The translations under genes and the position numbers were made by a program. A model generated the notes under the pieces. That model ran no database searches. It saw only the letters and a program-made list of their open reading frames with translations, and was not told the origin of the DNA. This document shows positions 6,840 through 12,560 of a stretch of 12,560 bases of DNA, piece after piece. Source of the stretch: Clostridiales bacterium UBA7273 (GTDB taxonomy: Bacteria; Bacillota; Clostridia; Oscillospirales; Oscillospiraceae); the NCBI GenBank assembly GCA_002472405.1, contig DKRV01000009.1, positions 99,429-111,988 of the forward strand, given 5' to 3'. Every line of letters begins with the position of its first letter. Positions within the stretch are counted from its first letter, which is position 1.

Positions 6840-9800
6840 TTATTTGCCTCCGGACGCGCGATAGAGGAAGGTCACGACCTGTGCGCGTGTGCAGCCTTCG
6901 TTCGGTGAAAAGAGCCCGGCGCTTGTGCCATTGGTTATGCCCTCGGAGCTTGCCCAAATAACAGCGTCATGGCAGAACGAGCCGGAGGAAACATCGGAAA
7001 AATTGCATGCGCCGCTTACCTTGGGCGAGCCTGCCGAGCGGTACAGGAACGTGACTATCTGTCCGCGCGTGCAGGGAGCATACGGCGAAAAGCTCGTGCT
7101 GCTTGTTCCCTTTGTTATGCCGCGCTCGACCGCCCATTGCACCGCTTCATAGAAAATGTCGCCGGGCTTTACGTCGGCAAAGCTCACGGCCGCCTTGGCC
7201 TCAGGCTGCCCGGCCACGCGCCAGAGAAACATCACTATCTGGTATCGCGAGCAGACGTTGTTCGGCGAGAAAGTATTTTTCCCCGTGCCGTTTGTTATGC
7301 CGTTTTCCACCGCCCACTGCACGGCGTCGAAGTAAAACGCGCCGGACTTAACATCGTCAAATTCCGGCACAGCTTCCGCGCCCTTTGCGCCGCAGACAGA
7401 GCACACGCCGCCGAAAAATTTGTGCCCCGTTGCCGCAACGGTCTTGCCGATCTGGGTCATGTCTCCGCAGCGCATGCAGATAAGATCGCCCGTGTAGCCG
7501 CTTTCGGTGCATGTCGGCGCTTTGACGCGCGCAGGCTCCGGGTTGTGGCCGAGGGCGAATATGACGCTGCCCTGCTTGAACACCTTGCCGCAGAAGGTGC
7601 AGACCTCGTCGCCGGTGTAGCCGCCGGTCAGGCAGCCTGCGGTTTTGGCGTTTTGCAGCTGCGTTTTGTGCCCGACGGCGCTGACATAGTCCTTCGTGTA
7701 GCACTCGCCGCAGGAGCAGGTGTAGGTCGTGAAGCCCTCGGTCATGCAGGTGGGCTTTGTGACGATGGGGATAAAATCGTGCTCGTGCTGGGTGTCCTTG
7801 TTCGGGTCGAGTATGCCGCAGCGGACGCATATGCCGTCCTTGTAGCTGTGCCCGAGCGGCGGCGTGTAGCTGTCCTCGCGCTTATCGCCGCATGCGCACA
7901 GATGCACGGTGCATCCGCGCTCGGTGCATGTCGGCGGGATAACGGTGTCGGCGTATTTATGCTCGTGATCTGTGCGGGTAAAGCTCTTTTCGGCATTGTC
8001 GAGTGCGTTGTTGCCGGTTTCTTTAGTGACCTGGCTCCAGTCTGTGTCGCTGCCGAGATAGTCTACCTTTTTCAGCGCCGTGCAGCCGTCGAAGGCGCGC
8101 TCGTTTATGTGGCTGACGCTTTTCGGTATGGTTATGCTCTCAAGCGATGAGCAGCCGAAAAACGCCTCGGTCGGAATGACGGTCACCTCGGCCGGAATTT
8201 TCACGCTTTTGAGCGCGGCACAGCCCGAAAACACCTTTTCGCCGAGCGTTTTAACGCTGTCGGGCAGCGCGATCTCCGCAAGCGCGGCACAGCCGGAAAA
8301 GGTCAATGCTTCAAGCTTTGCTATGCTTTTCGGAAGCGTGATGCGCTTTAAGGTCGCGCAGTTTTCAAACGCACTCTTGCCGATCGCCGTCACCGAATCG
8401 GGAATGACAAGGCTTTCAAGCTTTGCGCAATCTTTGAATGCGCCGCCGGCAATGGCGACGGTGCCGCTCGGAACAGCGTAGTCTGCCGACTTGCCGACGG
8501 GACAGCGCAGAAGCTCTTTATCGGCGGAAAAAAGCACTCCTCCGACGGATAAGAACGCCTTGTTTCCCTCCGCGACCTCAAACGCCGCAAGGGATGTGCA
8601 GCCGCCAAAGGCATTCAAGTCGATTTGCGTGACCGTCTCGGATATGCTGACTTTTTCAAGAGCCGTGCAGCCGGAAAACGCGCCGCCCGATATGCTCTGC
8701 ACGCCGCTTTCGATGACGACGCTTTGAATTTTGTCCTTTTGCTTATCCCATGGCGCCGCGTTTGCGACGGATGAAAAATCGGGCATTTTGCCGCTGCCGC
8801 TTATGGTGAGAGCGCCGCTGCGCGAAAGCGACCAGCTCAGACCGTCGCCGATGCTTCCGCTGTCCAAAGCTGCCGACAGCACAGCACCGCATACATCGCA
8901 AGTCTTTCCGGTGCCCGTGTGAGCTCCTTCGTTTTGCGTTTTATTGCAGGAGCACTGCTTCCAGTGCTTCTGTGTGTCGTACTGCCAGCTGCCGCCGAAA
9001 TCGCAGGTGTGCTCGAGAAAATCTATTTTGTCCTGAGCAATGCAGCAGGCATTGCCGCCGATAGCCGTCCATCTCTCCGGCGTTCCGGCAAAGCTTGCTT
9101 TGTCGATTGCCGTGCCGTTGAACGCAGCCTCGCCGATGTGCTCTAAAGTTTCCGGGAGAACCAATTCTTCTATCCTTCCGCAGTCTTCAAATGCGGCAGC
9201 GCCTATGCTTTTTATGCCGTCCGGCAATCCCGTCAGGCTGAATTCCGTACACCTCAAAAACGCATTCGCGCCGATTTCGGTAACGGTGTCGGGGATATAT
9301 ACGCTGCCAAGCCGCGCACAGTCTGTAAATATCCCGTCCGGGATTATGGTTAGCATTTGCGGTAAGTAAACCGATTGCAGCCCTTCGCAACAAGAAAAAG
9401 CCTGGCTGCCTATGGACTGAACACTGTCGGGGATTGTAACATCAATGAGATTGTTGCAATTGGAAAACGCATTTGCGCCGATGGTTTCGAGGCTATACGG
9501 AAAGTCAAAGTCTCTAAGTGCTTCGCATCCGGCAAATGCGCCACTGCCTATGCGCGTCAAGCCACCCATAAAAGTGACCATAGATAATTCCTTGCAAGAA
9601 TGAAAGGCATTATCGCCTATGCTTGTAACGCCGTCCCCTACGGTTATTTCGCAAATGTCGCTGTTTTTTGCGCTCCATGGAGCAGGATCAGCACTACTGT
9701 AATCATACATGTCTCCCGTTCCCGAGATAGTCAGTATGCCGTCTGCAAACTTCCATGTCAGGTTTTCTCCGCATTTGTTGTTGTCGTCTGCCAATGCGCC

Positions 9801-9863
9801 GAGGGGTAAAAGAGTTAACGCCGTCAGCAGCACGAGCAGTATGCTTAGCAGTCGCTTTTTCAT
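6840..9863 (-). CDS. Secreted S-layer-homology protein with BspA-type leucine-rich repeats
   Basis: The 1007-residue product is predicted to be exported and held on the cell wall. A signal peptide (KKR, hydrophobic core, cleavage after LGALA at 25) is followed by two large modules. Each opens with a W..A/S.G.LTISG.G.M.D.SS...PW motif (about 35-65 and 345-380) and continues with BspA-type LRR_5 repeats of the form IP.SV..IG..AF..C..L. Residues about 633-830 hold Cys/His-rich repeats (PTCTE.G.T..C.CG....  ....GH) ending in C..CG knuckles. Three 60-residue SLH domains start at 835, 895 and 955 with F.DV..G.....AV.WA...GIT.GT and end in CTR.Q.VTFLYR. SLH domains bind secondary cell-wall polymers. 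BspA-type repeats are linked to adhesion in other bacteria, so a host- or cell-contact role is inference. ATG at 9863 has GGGAG about 8 nt upstream. It is a single-gene unit with terminators before and after. Confidence 0.9.
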   Translation of the reverse strand: MKKRLLSILLVLLTALTLLPLGALADDNNKCGENLTWKFADGILTISGTGDMYDYSSADPAPWSAKNSDICEITVGDGVTSIGDNAFHSCKELSMVTFMGGLTRIGSGAFAGCEALRDFDFPYSLETIGANAFSNCNNLIDVTIPDSVQSIGSQAFSCCEGLQSVYLPQMLTIIPDGIFTDCARLGSVYIPDTVTEIGANAFLRCTEFSLTGLPDGIKSIGAAAFEDCGRIEELVLPETLEHIGEAAFNGTAIDKASFAGTPERWTAIGGNACCIAQDKIDFLEHTCDFGGSWQYDTQKHWKQCSCNKTQNEGAHTGTGKTCDVCGAVLSAALDSGSIGDGLSWSLSRSGALTISGSGKMPDFSSVANAAPWDKQKDKIQSVVIESGVQSISGGAFSGCTALEKVSISETVTQIDLNAFGGCTSLAAFEVAEGNKAFLSVGGVLFSADKELLRCPVGKSADYAVPSGTVAIAGGAFKDCAKLESLVIPDSVTAIGKSAFENCATLKRITLPKSIAKLEALTFSGCAALAEIALPDSVKTLGEKVFSGCAALKSVKIPAEVTVIPTEAFFGCSSLESITIPKSVSHINERAFDGCTALKKVDYLGSDTDWSQVTKETGNNALDNAEKSFTRTDHEHKYADTVIPPTCTERGCTVHLCACGDKREDSYTPPLGHSYKDGICVRCGILDPNKDTQHEHDFIPIVTKPTCMTEGFTTYTCSCGECYTKDYVSAVGHKTQLQNAKTAGCLTGGYTGDEVCTFCGKVFKQGSVIFALGHNPEPARVKAPTCTESGYTGDLICMRCGDMTQIGKTVAATGHKFFGGVCSVCGAKGAEAVPEFDDVKSGAFYFDAVQWAVENGITNGTGKNTFSPNNVCSRYQIVMFLWRVAGQPEAKAAVSFADVKPGDIFYEAVQWAVERGITKGTSSTSFSPYAPCTRGQIVTFLYRSAGSPKVSGACNFSDVSSGSFCHDAVIWASSEGITNGTSAGLFSPNEGCTRAQVVTFLYRASGGK

Positions 9864-9909
9864 CGTTTATCTCCCTTATAATAGCATTTTTGGCCTTGCT
9901 GAGAATAAT

Positions 9910-9937
9910 TTTACAAAAAACGGTCGTTTCTTGTAAA
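9910..9937 (-). promoter_or_regulatory. Stem-loop in the 5' leader of the SLH protein gene
   Basis: On the minus strand TTTACAAGAAAC (9937-9926) pairs with GTTTTTTGTAAA (9921-9910) around GACC, a 12-bp stem with one G-U pair. It begins about 7 nt after the -10-like TATAAT at 9949-9944, so it would sit at the extreme 5' end of the mRNA. It could protect the transcript from decay or be an operator. It has no T-run and is not a terminator. Confidence 0.5.
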
Positions 9938-9943
9938 TGCGCT

Positions 9944-9949
9944 ATTATA
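9944..9949 (-). promoter_or_regulatory. Candidate -10 box for the SLH protein gene
   Basis: A perfect TATAAT lies on the minus strand about 80 nt before the start codon. No good -35 is present at 16-18 bp because that position falls in the upstream terminator stem (9957-9989). A second box, TATTAT at 9883-9878, lies too near the start codon and also lacks a -35. The call is therefore weak. Confidence 0.3.
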
Positions 9950-9951
9950 AA

Positions 9952-9989
9952 CGAAAATCCTGTTGAAATTTTGTGCATTTCAACAGGAT
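9952..9989 (-). terminator. Intrinsic terminator of the TetR-family gene
   Basis: On the minus strand ATCCTGTTGAAAT (9989-9977) pairs with ATTTCAACAGGAT (9969-9957) around GCACAAA, a perfect 13-bp stem followed by TTTC. It lies about 20 nt after the stop of the regulator gene. The T-run is short, so termination may be incomplete, but the stem is unmistakable. Confidence 0.75.
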
Positions 9990-10008
9990 CAGGAAAAAGC
10001 GTCGGCTA

Positions 10009-10581
10009 TTATTCGATTCGGCAGCGTTCGACGAGAATATCCACGAAGCCCTCGCGCAGCTTGCACAGCTTTGAAAACTGCTCGGAGATGTTGTAGTTCA
10101 TTGCGCAGTTGAGCCAGTCGATGATCTGGCCGAAGCACTCGCACTTATAAAACCATACGAGTATCTCGCGGCTTTCGGGATCGGCCTTTACATCGCCGAA
10201 CATCGTGTGCAGATAGTTTTCAACAACGCTGCCGCAGACCTTCATAAGATACAGCTCGTACACGCTGCGGTTTGACGAGTTGTATATATTAAGAACGGTG
10301 CGCTTGTGCTCAAGGGCAAACTCGGCCATCTTGTCAATGCAGGCTTCAAGCGAGTGATAGTCGGAATAATCGCTGATGATCTTTTCGGCGGTTTCGATGA
10401 CGATCTCCTCGACAAGGCAGGGAATGTCGTCATAGTGATAGTAGATCGTGTTTCTGTTGAAGCCGCAGCCCTCGGCAATGTCACGGACGCTGATCTGGTT
10501 TATCGGCTTTTCGTTCAGCAGCGCTAAAAAGCTCTTTTTTATGGCCGCTTTTGTAAGGTCACTTTTCGCTTTATAGGGCAT
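10009..10581 (-). CDS. TetR/AcrR-family transcriptional regulator
   Basis: The 190-residue product has an N-terminal TetR-type DNA-binding domain. TKAAIKKSFLALLNEKPINQISVRDIAEGCGFNRNTIYYHY (10-50) fits helix 1 followed by the helix-turn-helix (about 30-50) with the family's IYYHY ending. The C-terminal ligand/dimer domain is all-helical and not recognised, so inducer and targets are unknown. The ATG at 10581 has GGAGG 6 nt upstream. A longer frame from 10635 overlaps the promoter and adds no conserved sequence. It is transcribed alone, away from the aminotransferase and from beside a complete MITE-like element. Control of its own promoter, the downstream surface-protein gene or the divergent gene are all possible and unproven. 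Confidence 0.9.
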   Translation of the reverse strand: MPYKAKSDLTKAAIKKSFLALLNEKPINQISVRDIAEGCGFNRNTIYYHYDDIPCLVEEIVIETAEKIISDYSDYHSLEACIDKMAEFALEHKRTVLNIYNSSNRSVYELYLMKVCGSVVENYLHTMFGDVKADPESREILVWFYKCECFGQIIDWLNCAMNYNISEQFSKLCKLREGFVDILVERCRIE

Positions 10582-10609
10582 ATGCCACCTCCGTGCAGTC
10601 GTTTTTGAA

Positions 10610-10639
10610 ATTATATCACAAAATCCATTGCACAATCAA
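10610..10639 (-). promoter_or_regulatory. Promoter of the TetR-family gene
   Basis: On the minus strand TTGATT (10639-10634) is followed after 18 bp by a perfect TATAAT (10615-10610), about 30 nt before the start codon. The -35 lies directly at the edge of the MITE-like element, so insertion may have supplied or replaced the upstream promoter half. Confidence 0.55.
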
Positions 10640-10641
10640 TA

Positions 10642-10844
10642 TTTTTAGTGGCGATTTAGCGCACCTACGGATACGGTTTCACCGTAGCTGATAGCTGTTA
10701 GCTGTTAGCTGAGAGCCAATGGAGTGCGGCGAAAAATTCAGTGCCGTACTAACGGGATGCGAAACGCTATGGTTTATCCCATTGTTTCCGGTCGGGTCAC
10801 CGCAATATGCGTATCCGTAGGTGCGTCAATTCGCCACTGAAAAA
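10642..10844 (-). mobile_element. Complete MITE-like element with terminal inverted repeats, copy C
   Basis: The left end (10642-10676) and the reverse complement of the right end (10809-10844) agree at about 31 of 36 aligned positions. Both begin TTTTT, then AGTGGCGA, and share GCACCTACGGATACG. Outer bases CAAT...TTTTT and AAAAATTG extend the symmetry slightly. The element is about 203 bp, with no room for a transposase, which is the architecture of a non-autonomous miniature element. Its core aligns with copies A, B and D when read on the minus strand (ACTGAATTTTTCGCCGCAC). No clear target duplication is visible. It occupies much of the 488-bp gap between the TetR gene and the aminotransferase. 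Confidence 0.82.
10685..10712. repeat. Four tandem copies of a 7-bp unit (TAGCTGW) inside copy C
   Basis: TAGCTGA, TAGCTGT, TAGCTGT and TAGCTGA follow one another without spacing. Slippage could change copy number. The related fragment CAGCTATTAACTCTC occurs in the extra segment of copy B (about 3484-3498). Confidence 0.75.
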
Positions 10845-10882
10845 TTGGAGAAATGTTGTCAAGGAATTTTGCGTGCGAACGG

Positions 10883-10911
10883 TTGAATATAATGTGCGGC
10901 AGTGATACAAT
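10883..10911 (+). promoter_or_regulatory. Candidate promoter of the aminotransferase gene
   Basis: TTGAAT (10883-10888) is followed by a 17-bp spacer ending in TGA and then TACAAT (10906-10911), an extended -10 form. Predicted start is near 10918, giving a leader of about 150 nt. A weaker alternative is TTGATA (10999-11004) with TGCAAT (11023-11028) at 18 bp, which would flank the palindrome at 11005-11021. Confidence 0.45.
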
Positions 10912-11004
10912 ATTGCTGCAAAGTGAGTGCAGTTTTGAACAATTTGAGGAAATATCGTCTCTAAACTGCCGCGTTTTCAACGCATTTGCGTGAAATAATT
11001 GATA

Positions 11005-11021
11005 GTTTTGCTCAGCAAAAC
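11005..11021. promoter_or_regulatory. 17-bp perfect palindrome upstream of the aminotransferase gene, operator-like
   Basis: GTTTTGCT and AGCAAAAC flank a single central C. The one-base centre argues for a dimeric DNA-binding site rather than an RNA hairpin. It lies 49-65 bp before the start codon and exactly between two weak promoter-like hexamers. The binding protein is unknown. Confidence 0.5.
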
Positions 11022-11069
11022 ATGCAATTAAATGGCAAATTTGCGATTTCGGAAAGGATGGAAAGAAAA

Positions 11070-12263
11070 ATGAAGTTTTCAAGCAAGATCGAAAAATGCG
11101 GCCTTTCTCCGATGAGAAAGTTCGCGCCCTACGCCGCAGAGGCGGTCAAGAAGGGCAAAAAGGTTTATCATCTGAACATCGGCCAGCCCGATATAGCGAC
11201 TCCCGAGGCGTACTTTGAGGCAGTGAAGAATTTTTCGCAGCCGGTTCTGGCGTATGCTCCGTCCGACGGCGTTCCCGAGATGATCGATGCTGTTGTCAAT
11301 TACTACGGCAAGATAGATGCTCCGATAACCAATAAGCAGGTGCTCATCACGACCGGCGGCTCGGAAGCGCTCCAGATAGCGCTCTCCTGCATCCTCGACG
11401 AGGGCGACGAGATCATCATCCCCGAGCCGTTTTACCCCAACTACTCAACCTTTGTCACCCTCACCGGAGCGACGATCCGCCCTGTGACCACAAAGCCAGA
11501 GGAGGGCTATAAGTTTGCCGTGCGCGAGCGCATCGAGGCATGCATCAACGAGCATACCCGCGCGATACTGTTCACAAACCCCGGCAACCCGACCGGAACC
11601 ATCCTCACCGAGGAAGAGCTGAAGCTCATGGCCGACATTGCCAAGGAGCACGACCTGTTCATCATCGGCGACGAGGTGTATCGAGAGTTCGTCTATGGCG
11701 GCGAAAAGCTCATGAGCCTTCTCCAGCTTGAGGGTTATGATGATAACGTCGTTGTCATCGACTCGGTCTCCAAGCGCTTCTCGGCCTGCGGCGCGCGCAT
11801 CGGCTGCTTCATCACAAGAAACAAGGAGCTGTATAACCACGCAATGAAATGGTGCCAGGGCCGCCTTTGCGCATCGACCATCGACCAGGTCGCGTCCGCG
11901 GCGCTGTATTCGGTCGGCCCCGAGTACTTCGACGCCGTGCGCAAGGAGTACTGCGCGCGCAAGGATACGCTCGTTGAGGGGCTCAAGAAGATCCCCGGCG
12001 TTGTGTATTCCGAGCCGAAGGGCGCGTTCTACGTTATGGCGGCGCTGCCCGTTGACGATGCCGAGAAGTTCCAGATCTGGATGCTCGAAGAGTTCGACGA
12101 TAACGGCGATACCCTGATGTTCACCCCGGCCGAGAGCTTTTACAAAACTCCGCACACCGGCGTTAACGAGATCCGCATGGCCTACGTCATAAACGAAAAG
12201 GACATCACTCGCTGCATGGAGCTGCTCAAAAAAGGCATCGAAGCTTATTCGGAGGCGAATTGA
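11070..12263 (+). CDS. Class I/II PLP-dependent aminotransferase (aspartate aminotransferase-like)
   Basis: The 397-residue product should transfer amino groups between an amino acid and a 2-oxo acid using pyridoxal phosphate. Fold-type I motifs are present: LNIGQPD near 35-41, YAPSDG (substrate/cofactor loop), TTGGSEALQIAL (cofactor phosphate), NPGNPTG (170-176, N173 contacts the cofactor ring), GDEVYREFVYGG, and SVSKRFSACGARIGC with Schiff-base Lys235. The sequence is closest to aspartate aminotransferase-type enzymes, but the amino-acid substrate cannot be fixed. ATG at 11070 follows GGAAAG. In-frame ATGs at 11058 and 10986 are less well placed and extend beyond the usual N terminus (KFSSKIEKCGLSPMRKFAPYA). 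The final codons and TGA stop coincide with the terminal repeat of MITE-like copy D, so the natural C terminus may have been altered. Confidence 0.93.
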   Translation: MKFSSKIEKCGLSPMRKFAPYAAEAVKKGKKVYHLNIGQPDIATPEAYFEAVKNFSQPVLAYAPSDGVPEMIDAVVNYYGKIDAPITNKQVLITTGGSEALQIALSCILDEGDEIIIPEPFYPNYSTFVTLTGATIRPVTTKPEEGYKFAVRERIEACINEHTRAILFTNPGNPTGTILTEEELKLMADIAKEHDLFIIGDEVYREFVYGGEKLMSLLQLEGYDDNVVVIDSVSKRFSACGARIGCFITRNKELYNHAMKWCQGRLCASTIDQVASAALYSVGPEYFDAVRKEYCARKDTLVEGLKKIPGVVYSEPKGAFYVMAALPVDDAEKFQIWMLEEFDDNGDTLMFTPAESFYKTPHTGVNEIRMAYVINEKDITRCMELLKKGIEAYSEAN

Positions 12264-12470
12264 GGTAGCTACGGATACGGTTATCTCTGGTAGCCCGGTG
12301 TCGAGGGCGCGGAGGAAACCGTGCGTACCTCGCGTAACGCAAGTGCGCTGTTGAATTTTGCGCCGCACCTCGTAGGGGCGGCCATTGGCCGCCCGATTGC
12401 CACGGTTTTGTCGGCACCCACCGGTCGTGCTGACGCAGTATGTGTATCGGCAATTATTCACTATTAATTA
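12250..12470 (+). repeat. Interspersed MITE-like repeat, copy D, overlapping the aminotransferase 3' end
   Basis: GGCGAATTGA (12254-12263) plus CTACGGATACG (12269-12279) matches, in the same register, the terminal repeat of copy C (right end, minus strand). The core has GCCCGGTGTCGAG, CGGAGGAAACC, CCTCGCG, GTGCGCTG.TGAATTTTG, a hairpin (12376-12394), then the right arm ACGGTTTTGTCGG, CCCACCGGTCG and GTGTATCGGCA. The right arm reverse-complements to a diverged version of the left arm, so the element is an imperfect palindrome. The right boundary is unclear and merges into AT-rich sequence. Confidence 0.72.
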
Positions 12471-12490
12471 TTCATCATTCATTATTCATT
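12451..12490. repeat. AT-rich imperfect tandem repeat (ATTATTC-like)
   Basis: Units such as ATTATTCA, TATTAATTATTC and ATCATTCATTATTCATT follow one another without GC-rich sequence. A similar tract (ATTAATTATTCGTTATTAAT) lies at the right end of copy B (3639-3658). It may be part of the element end or of the integration site. Confidence 0.45.
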
Positions 12491-12491
12491 G

Positions 12492-12519
12492 GGGGCGGTC
12501 ACAGACCGTCCCGTTTTTT
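12492..12519 (+). terminator. Intrinsic terminator downstream of the aminotransferase gene
   Basis: GGGGCGGTC (12492-12500) pairs with GACCGTCCC (12504-12512) around ACA, with one G-U pair, followed by G and six T (12514-12519). It is on the coding strand of the aminotransferase, about 230 bp after its stop, beyond repeat copy D. The transcript would therefore carry the whole repeat in its 3' end. Confidence 0.8.
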
Positions 12520-12520
12520 G

Positions 12521-12560
12521 CCTTCCCCTGCGTAGCCTGAGGGGAAGGTGTCACCTTTGG
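12521..12560. repeat. Start of a second hairpin-type intergenic repeat, cut by the window end
   Basis: CCTTCCCCT (12521-12529) pairs with AGGGGAAGG (12540-12548). GTGTCACCTTTGG follows and would begin a second stem if GTGAC lies just outside. It is unrelated to copies A-D. From memory it resembles a hairpin repeat frequent in gut Clostridia, which a search could confirm. Confidence 0.45.

Noticed and set aside
6969..8150. 393-codon plus-strand frame opposite the SLH protein
   Set aside because: It is a shadow of the repetitive surface-protein gene, which has signal peptide, domains and terminator in the correct frame.
7020..9760. Many similar DNA segments suggesting a CRISPR array or tandem DNA repeat
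   Set aside because: They are codons for leucine-rich, Cys-rich and SLH protein repeats. Spacing follows protein repeat length and the DNA copies are diverged.
10986..11069. Longer N terminus for the aminotransferase
   Set aside because: The extra residues are not conserved in the family and run through the palindrome and leader. The start at 11070 has a better ribosome binding site and matches the family N terminus.
11445..12461. 338-codon minus-strand frame opposite the aminotransferase
   Set aside because: It overlaps an intact PLP enzyme with all motifs and runs through repeat copy D.

Overview
The window reads as chromosomal DNA of a low-oxygen Gram-positive bacterium of class Clostridia, most likely a gut Oscillospirales or Ruminococcaceae-type organism. 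This is inferred from the gene set (dgt-dnaG-rpoD next to hflX and yigZ), the fairly GC-rich coding style, an SLH-anchored surface protein with BspA-type repeats, and intergenic repeats of a style I associate with gut Clostridia. No species can be named from the sequence alone. All protein genes are on the minus strand except the aminotransferase at the right end.

Layout. 1-115: short repeats and a promoter-like box downstream of rpoD. 116-4668 (minus): rpoD (housekeeping sigma factor), dnaG (primase) and dgt (HD-domain dNTP triphosphohydrolase). dnaG and rpoD are tightly coupled. dgt and dnaG are separated by 535 bp made almost entirely of two repeat copies. 4803-6691 or slightly beyond (minus): hflX and yigZ, a two-gene operon with a strong sigma-A-like promoter (6757-6785), a stop/start overlap and a good intrinsic terminator (4765-4800). 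6840-9863 (minus): a 1007-residue secreted protein with two BspA-type leucine-rich modules, a Cys/His-rich repeat region and three SLH domains, bounded by terminators on both sides. 10009-10581 (minus): a TetR-family regulator. 11070-12263 (plus): a class I/II PLP-dependent aminotransferase, followed by a repeat copy and a terminator.

The most unusual content lies between the genes. Four copies of one interspersed repeat family fill the three largest gaps: 3141-3291, 3292-3660, 10642-10844 and about 12250-12470. The copy at 10642-10844 is about 203 bp with terminal inverted repeats of about 35 bp, the architecture of a non-autonomous miniature transposable element (MITE). The other copies share its ends and core in the opposite orientation. 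One appears to carry a nested insertion, one abuts the dnaG ribosome binding site, and one supplies the last codons and stop of the aminotransferase gene. Hairpins inside the copies differ in sequence but keep their pairing. I found no autonomous transposase, CRISPR array, tRNA or rRNA.

Functionally the left half is core information processing (replication priming, transcription initiation, dNTP pool control, ribosome-associated GTPase). The middle is one large cell-surface protein beside a regulator whose targets are unknown. The right end is amino-acid metabolism.
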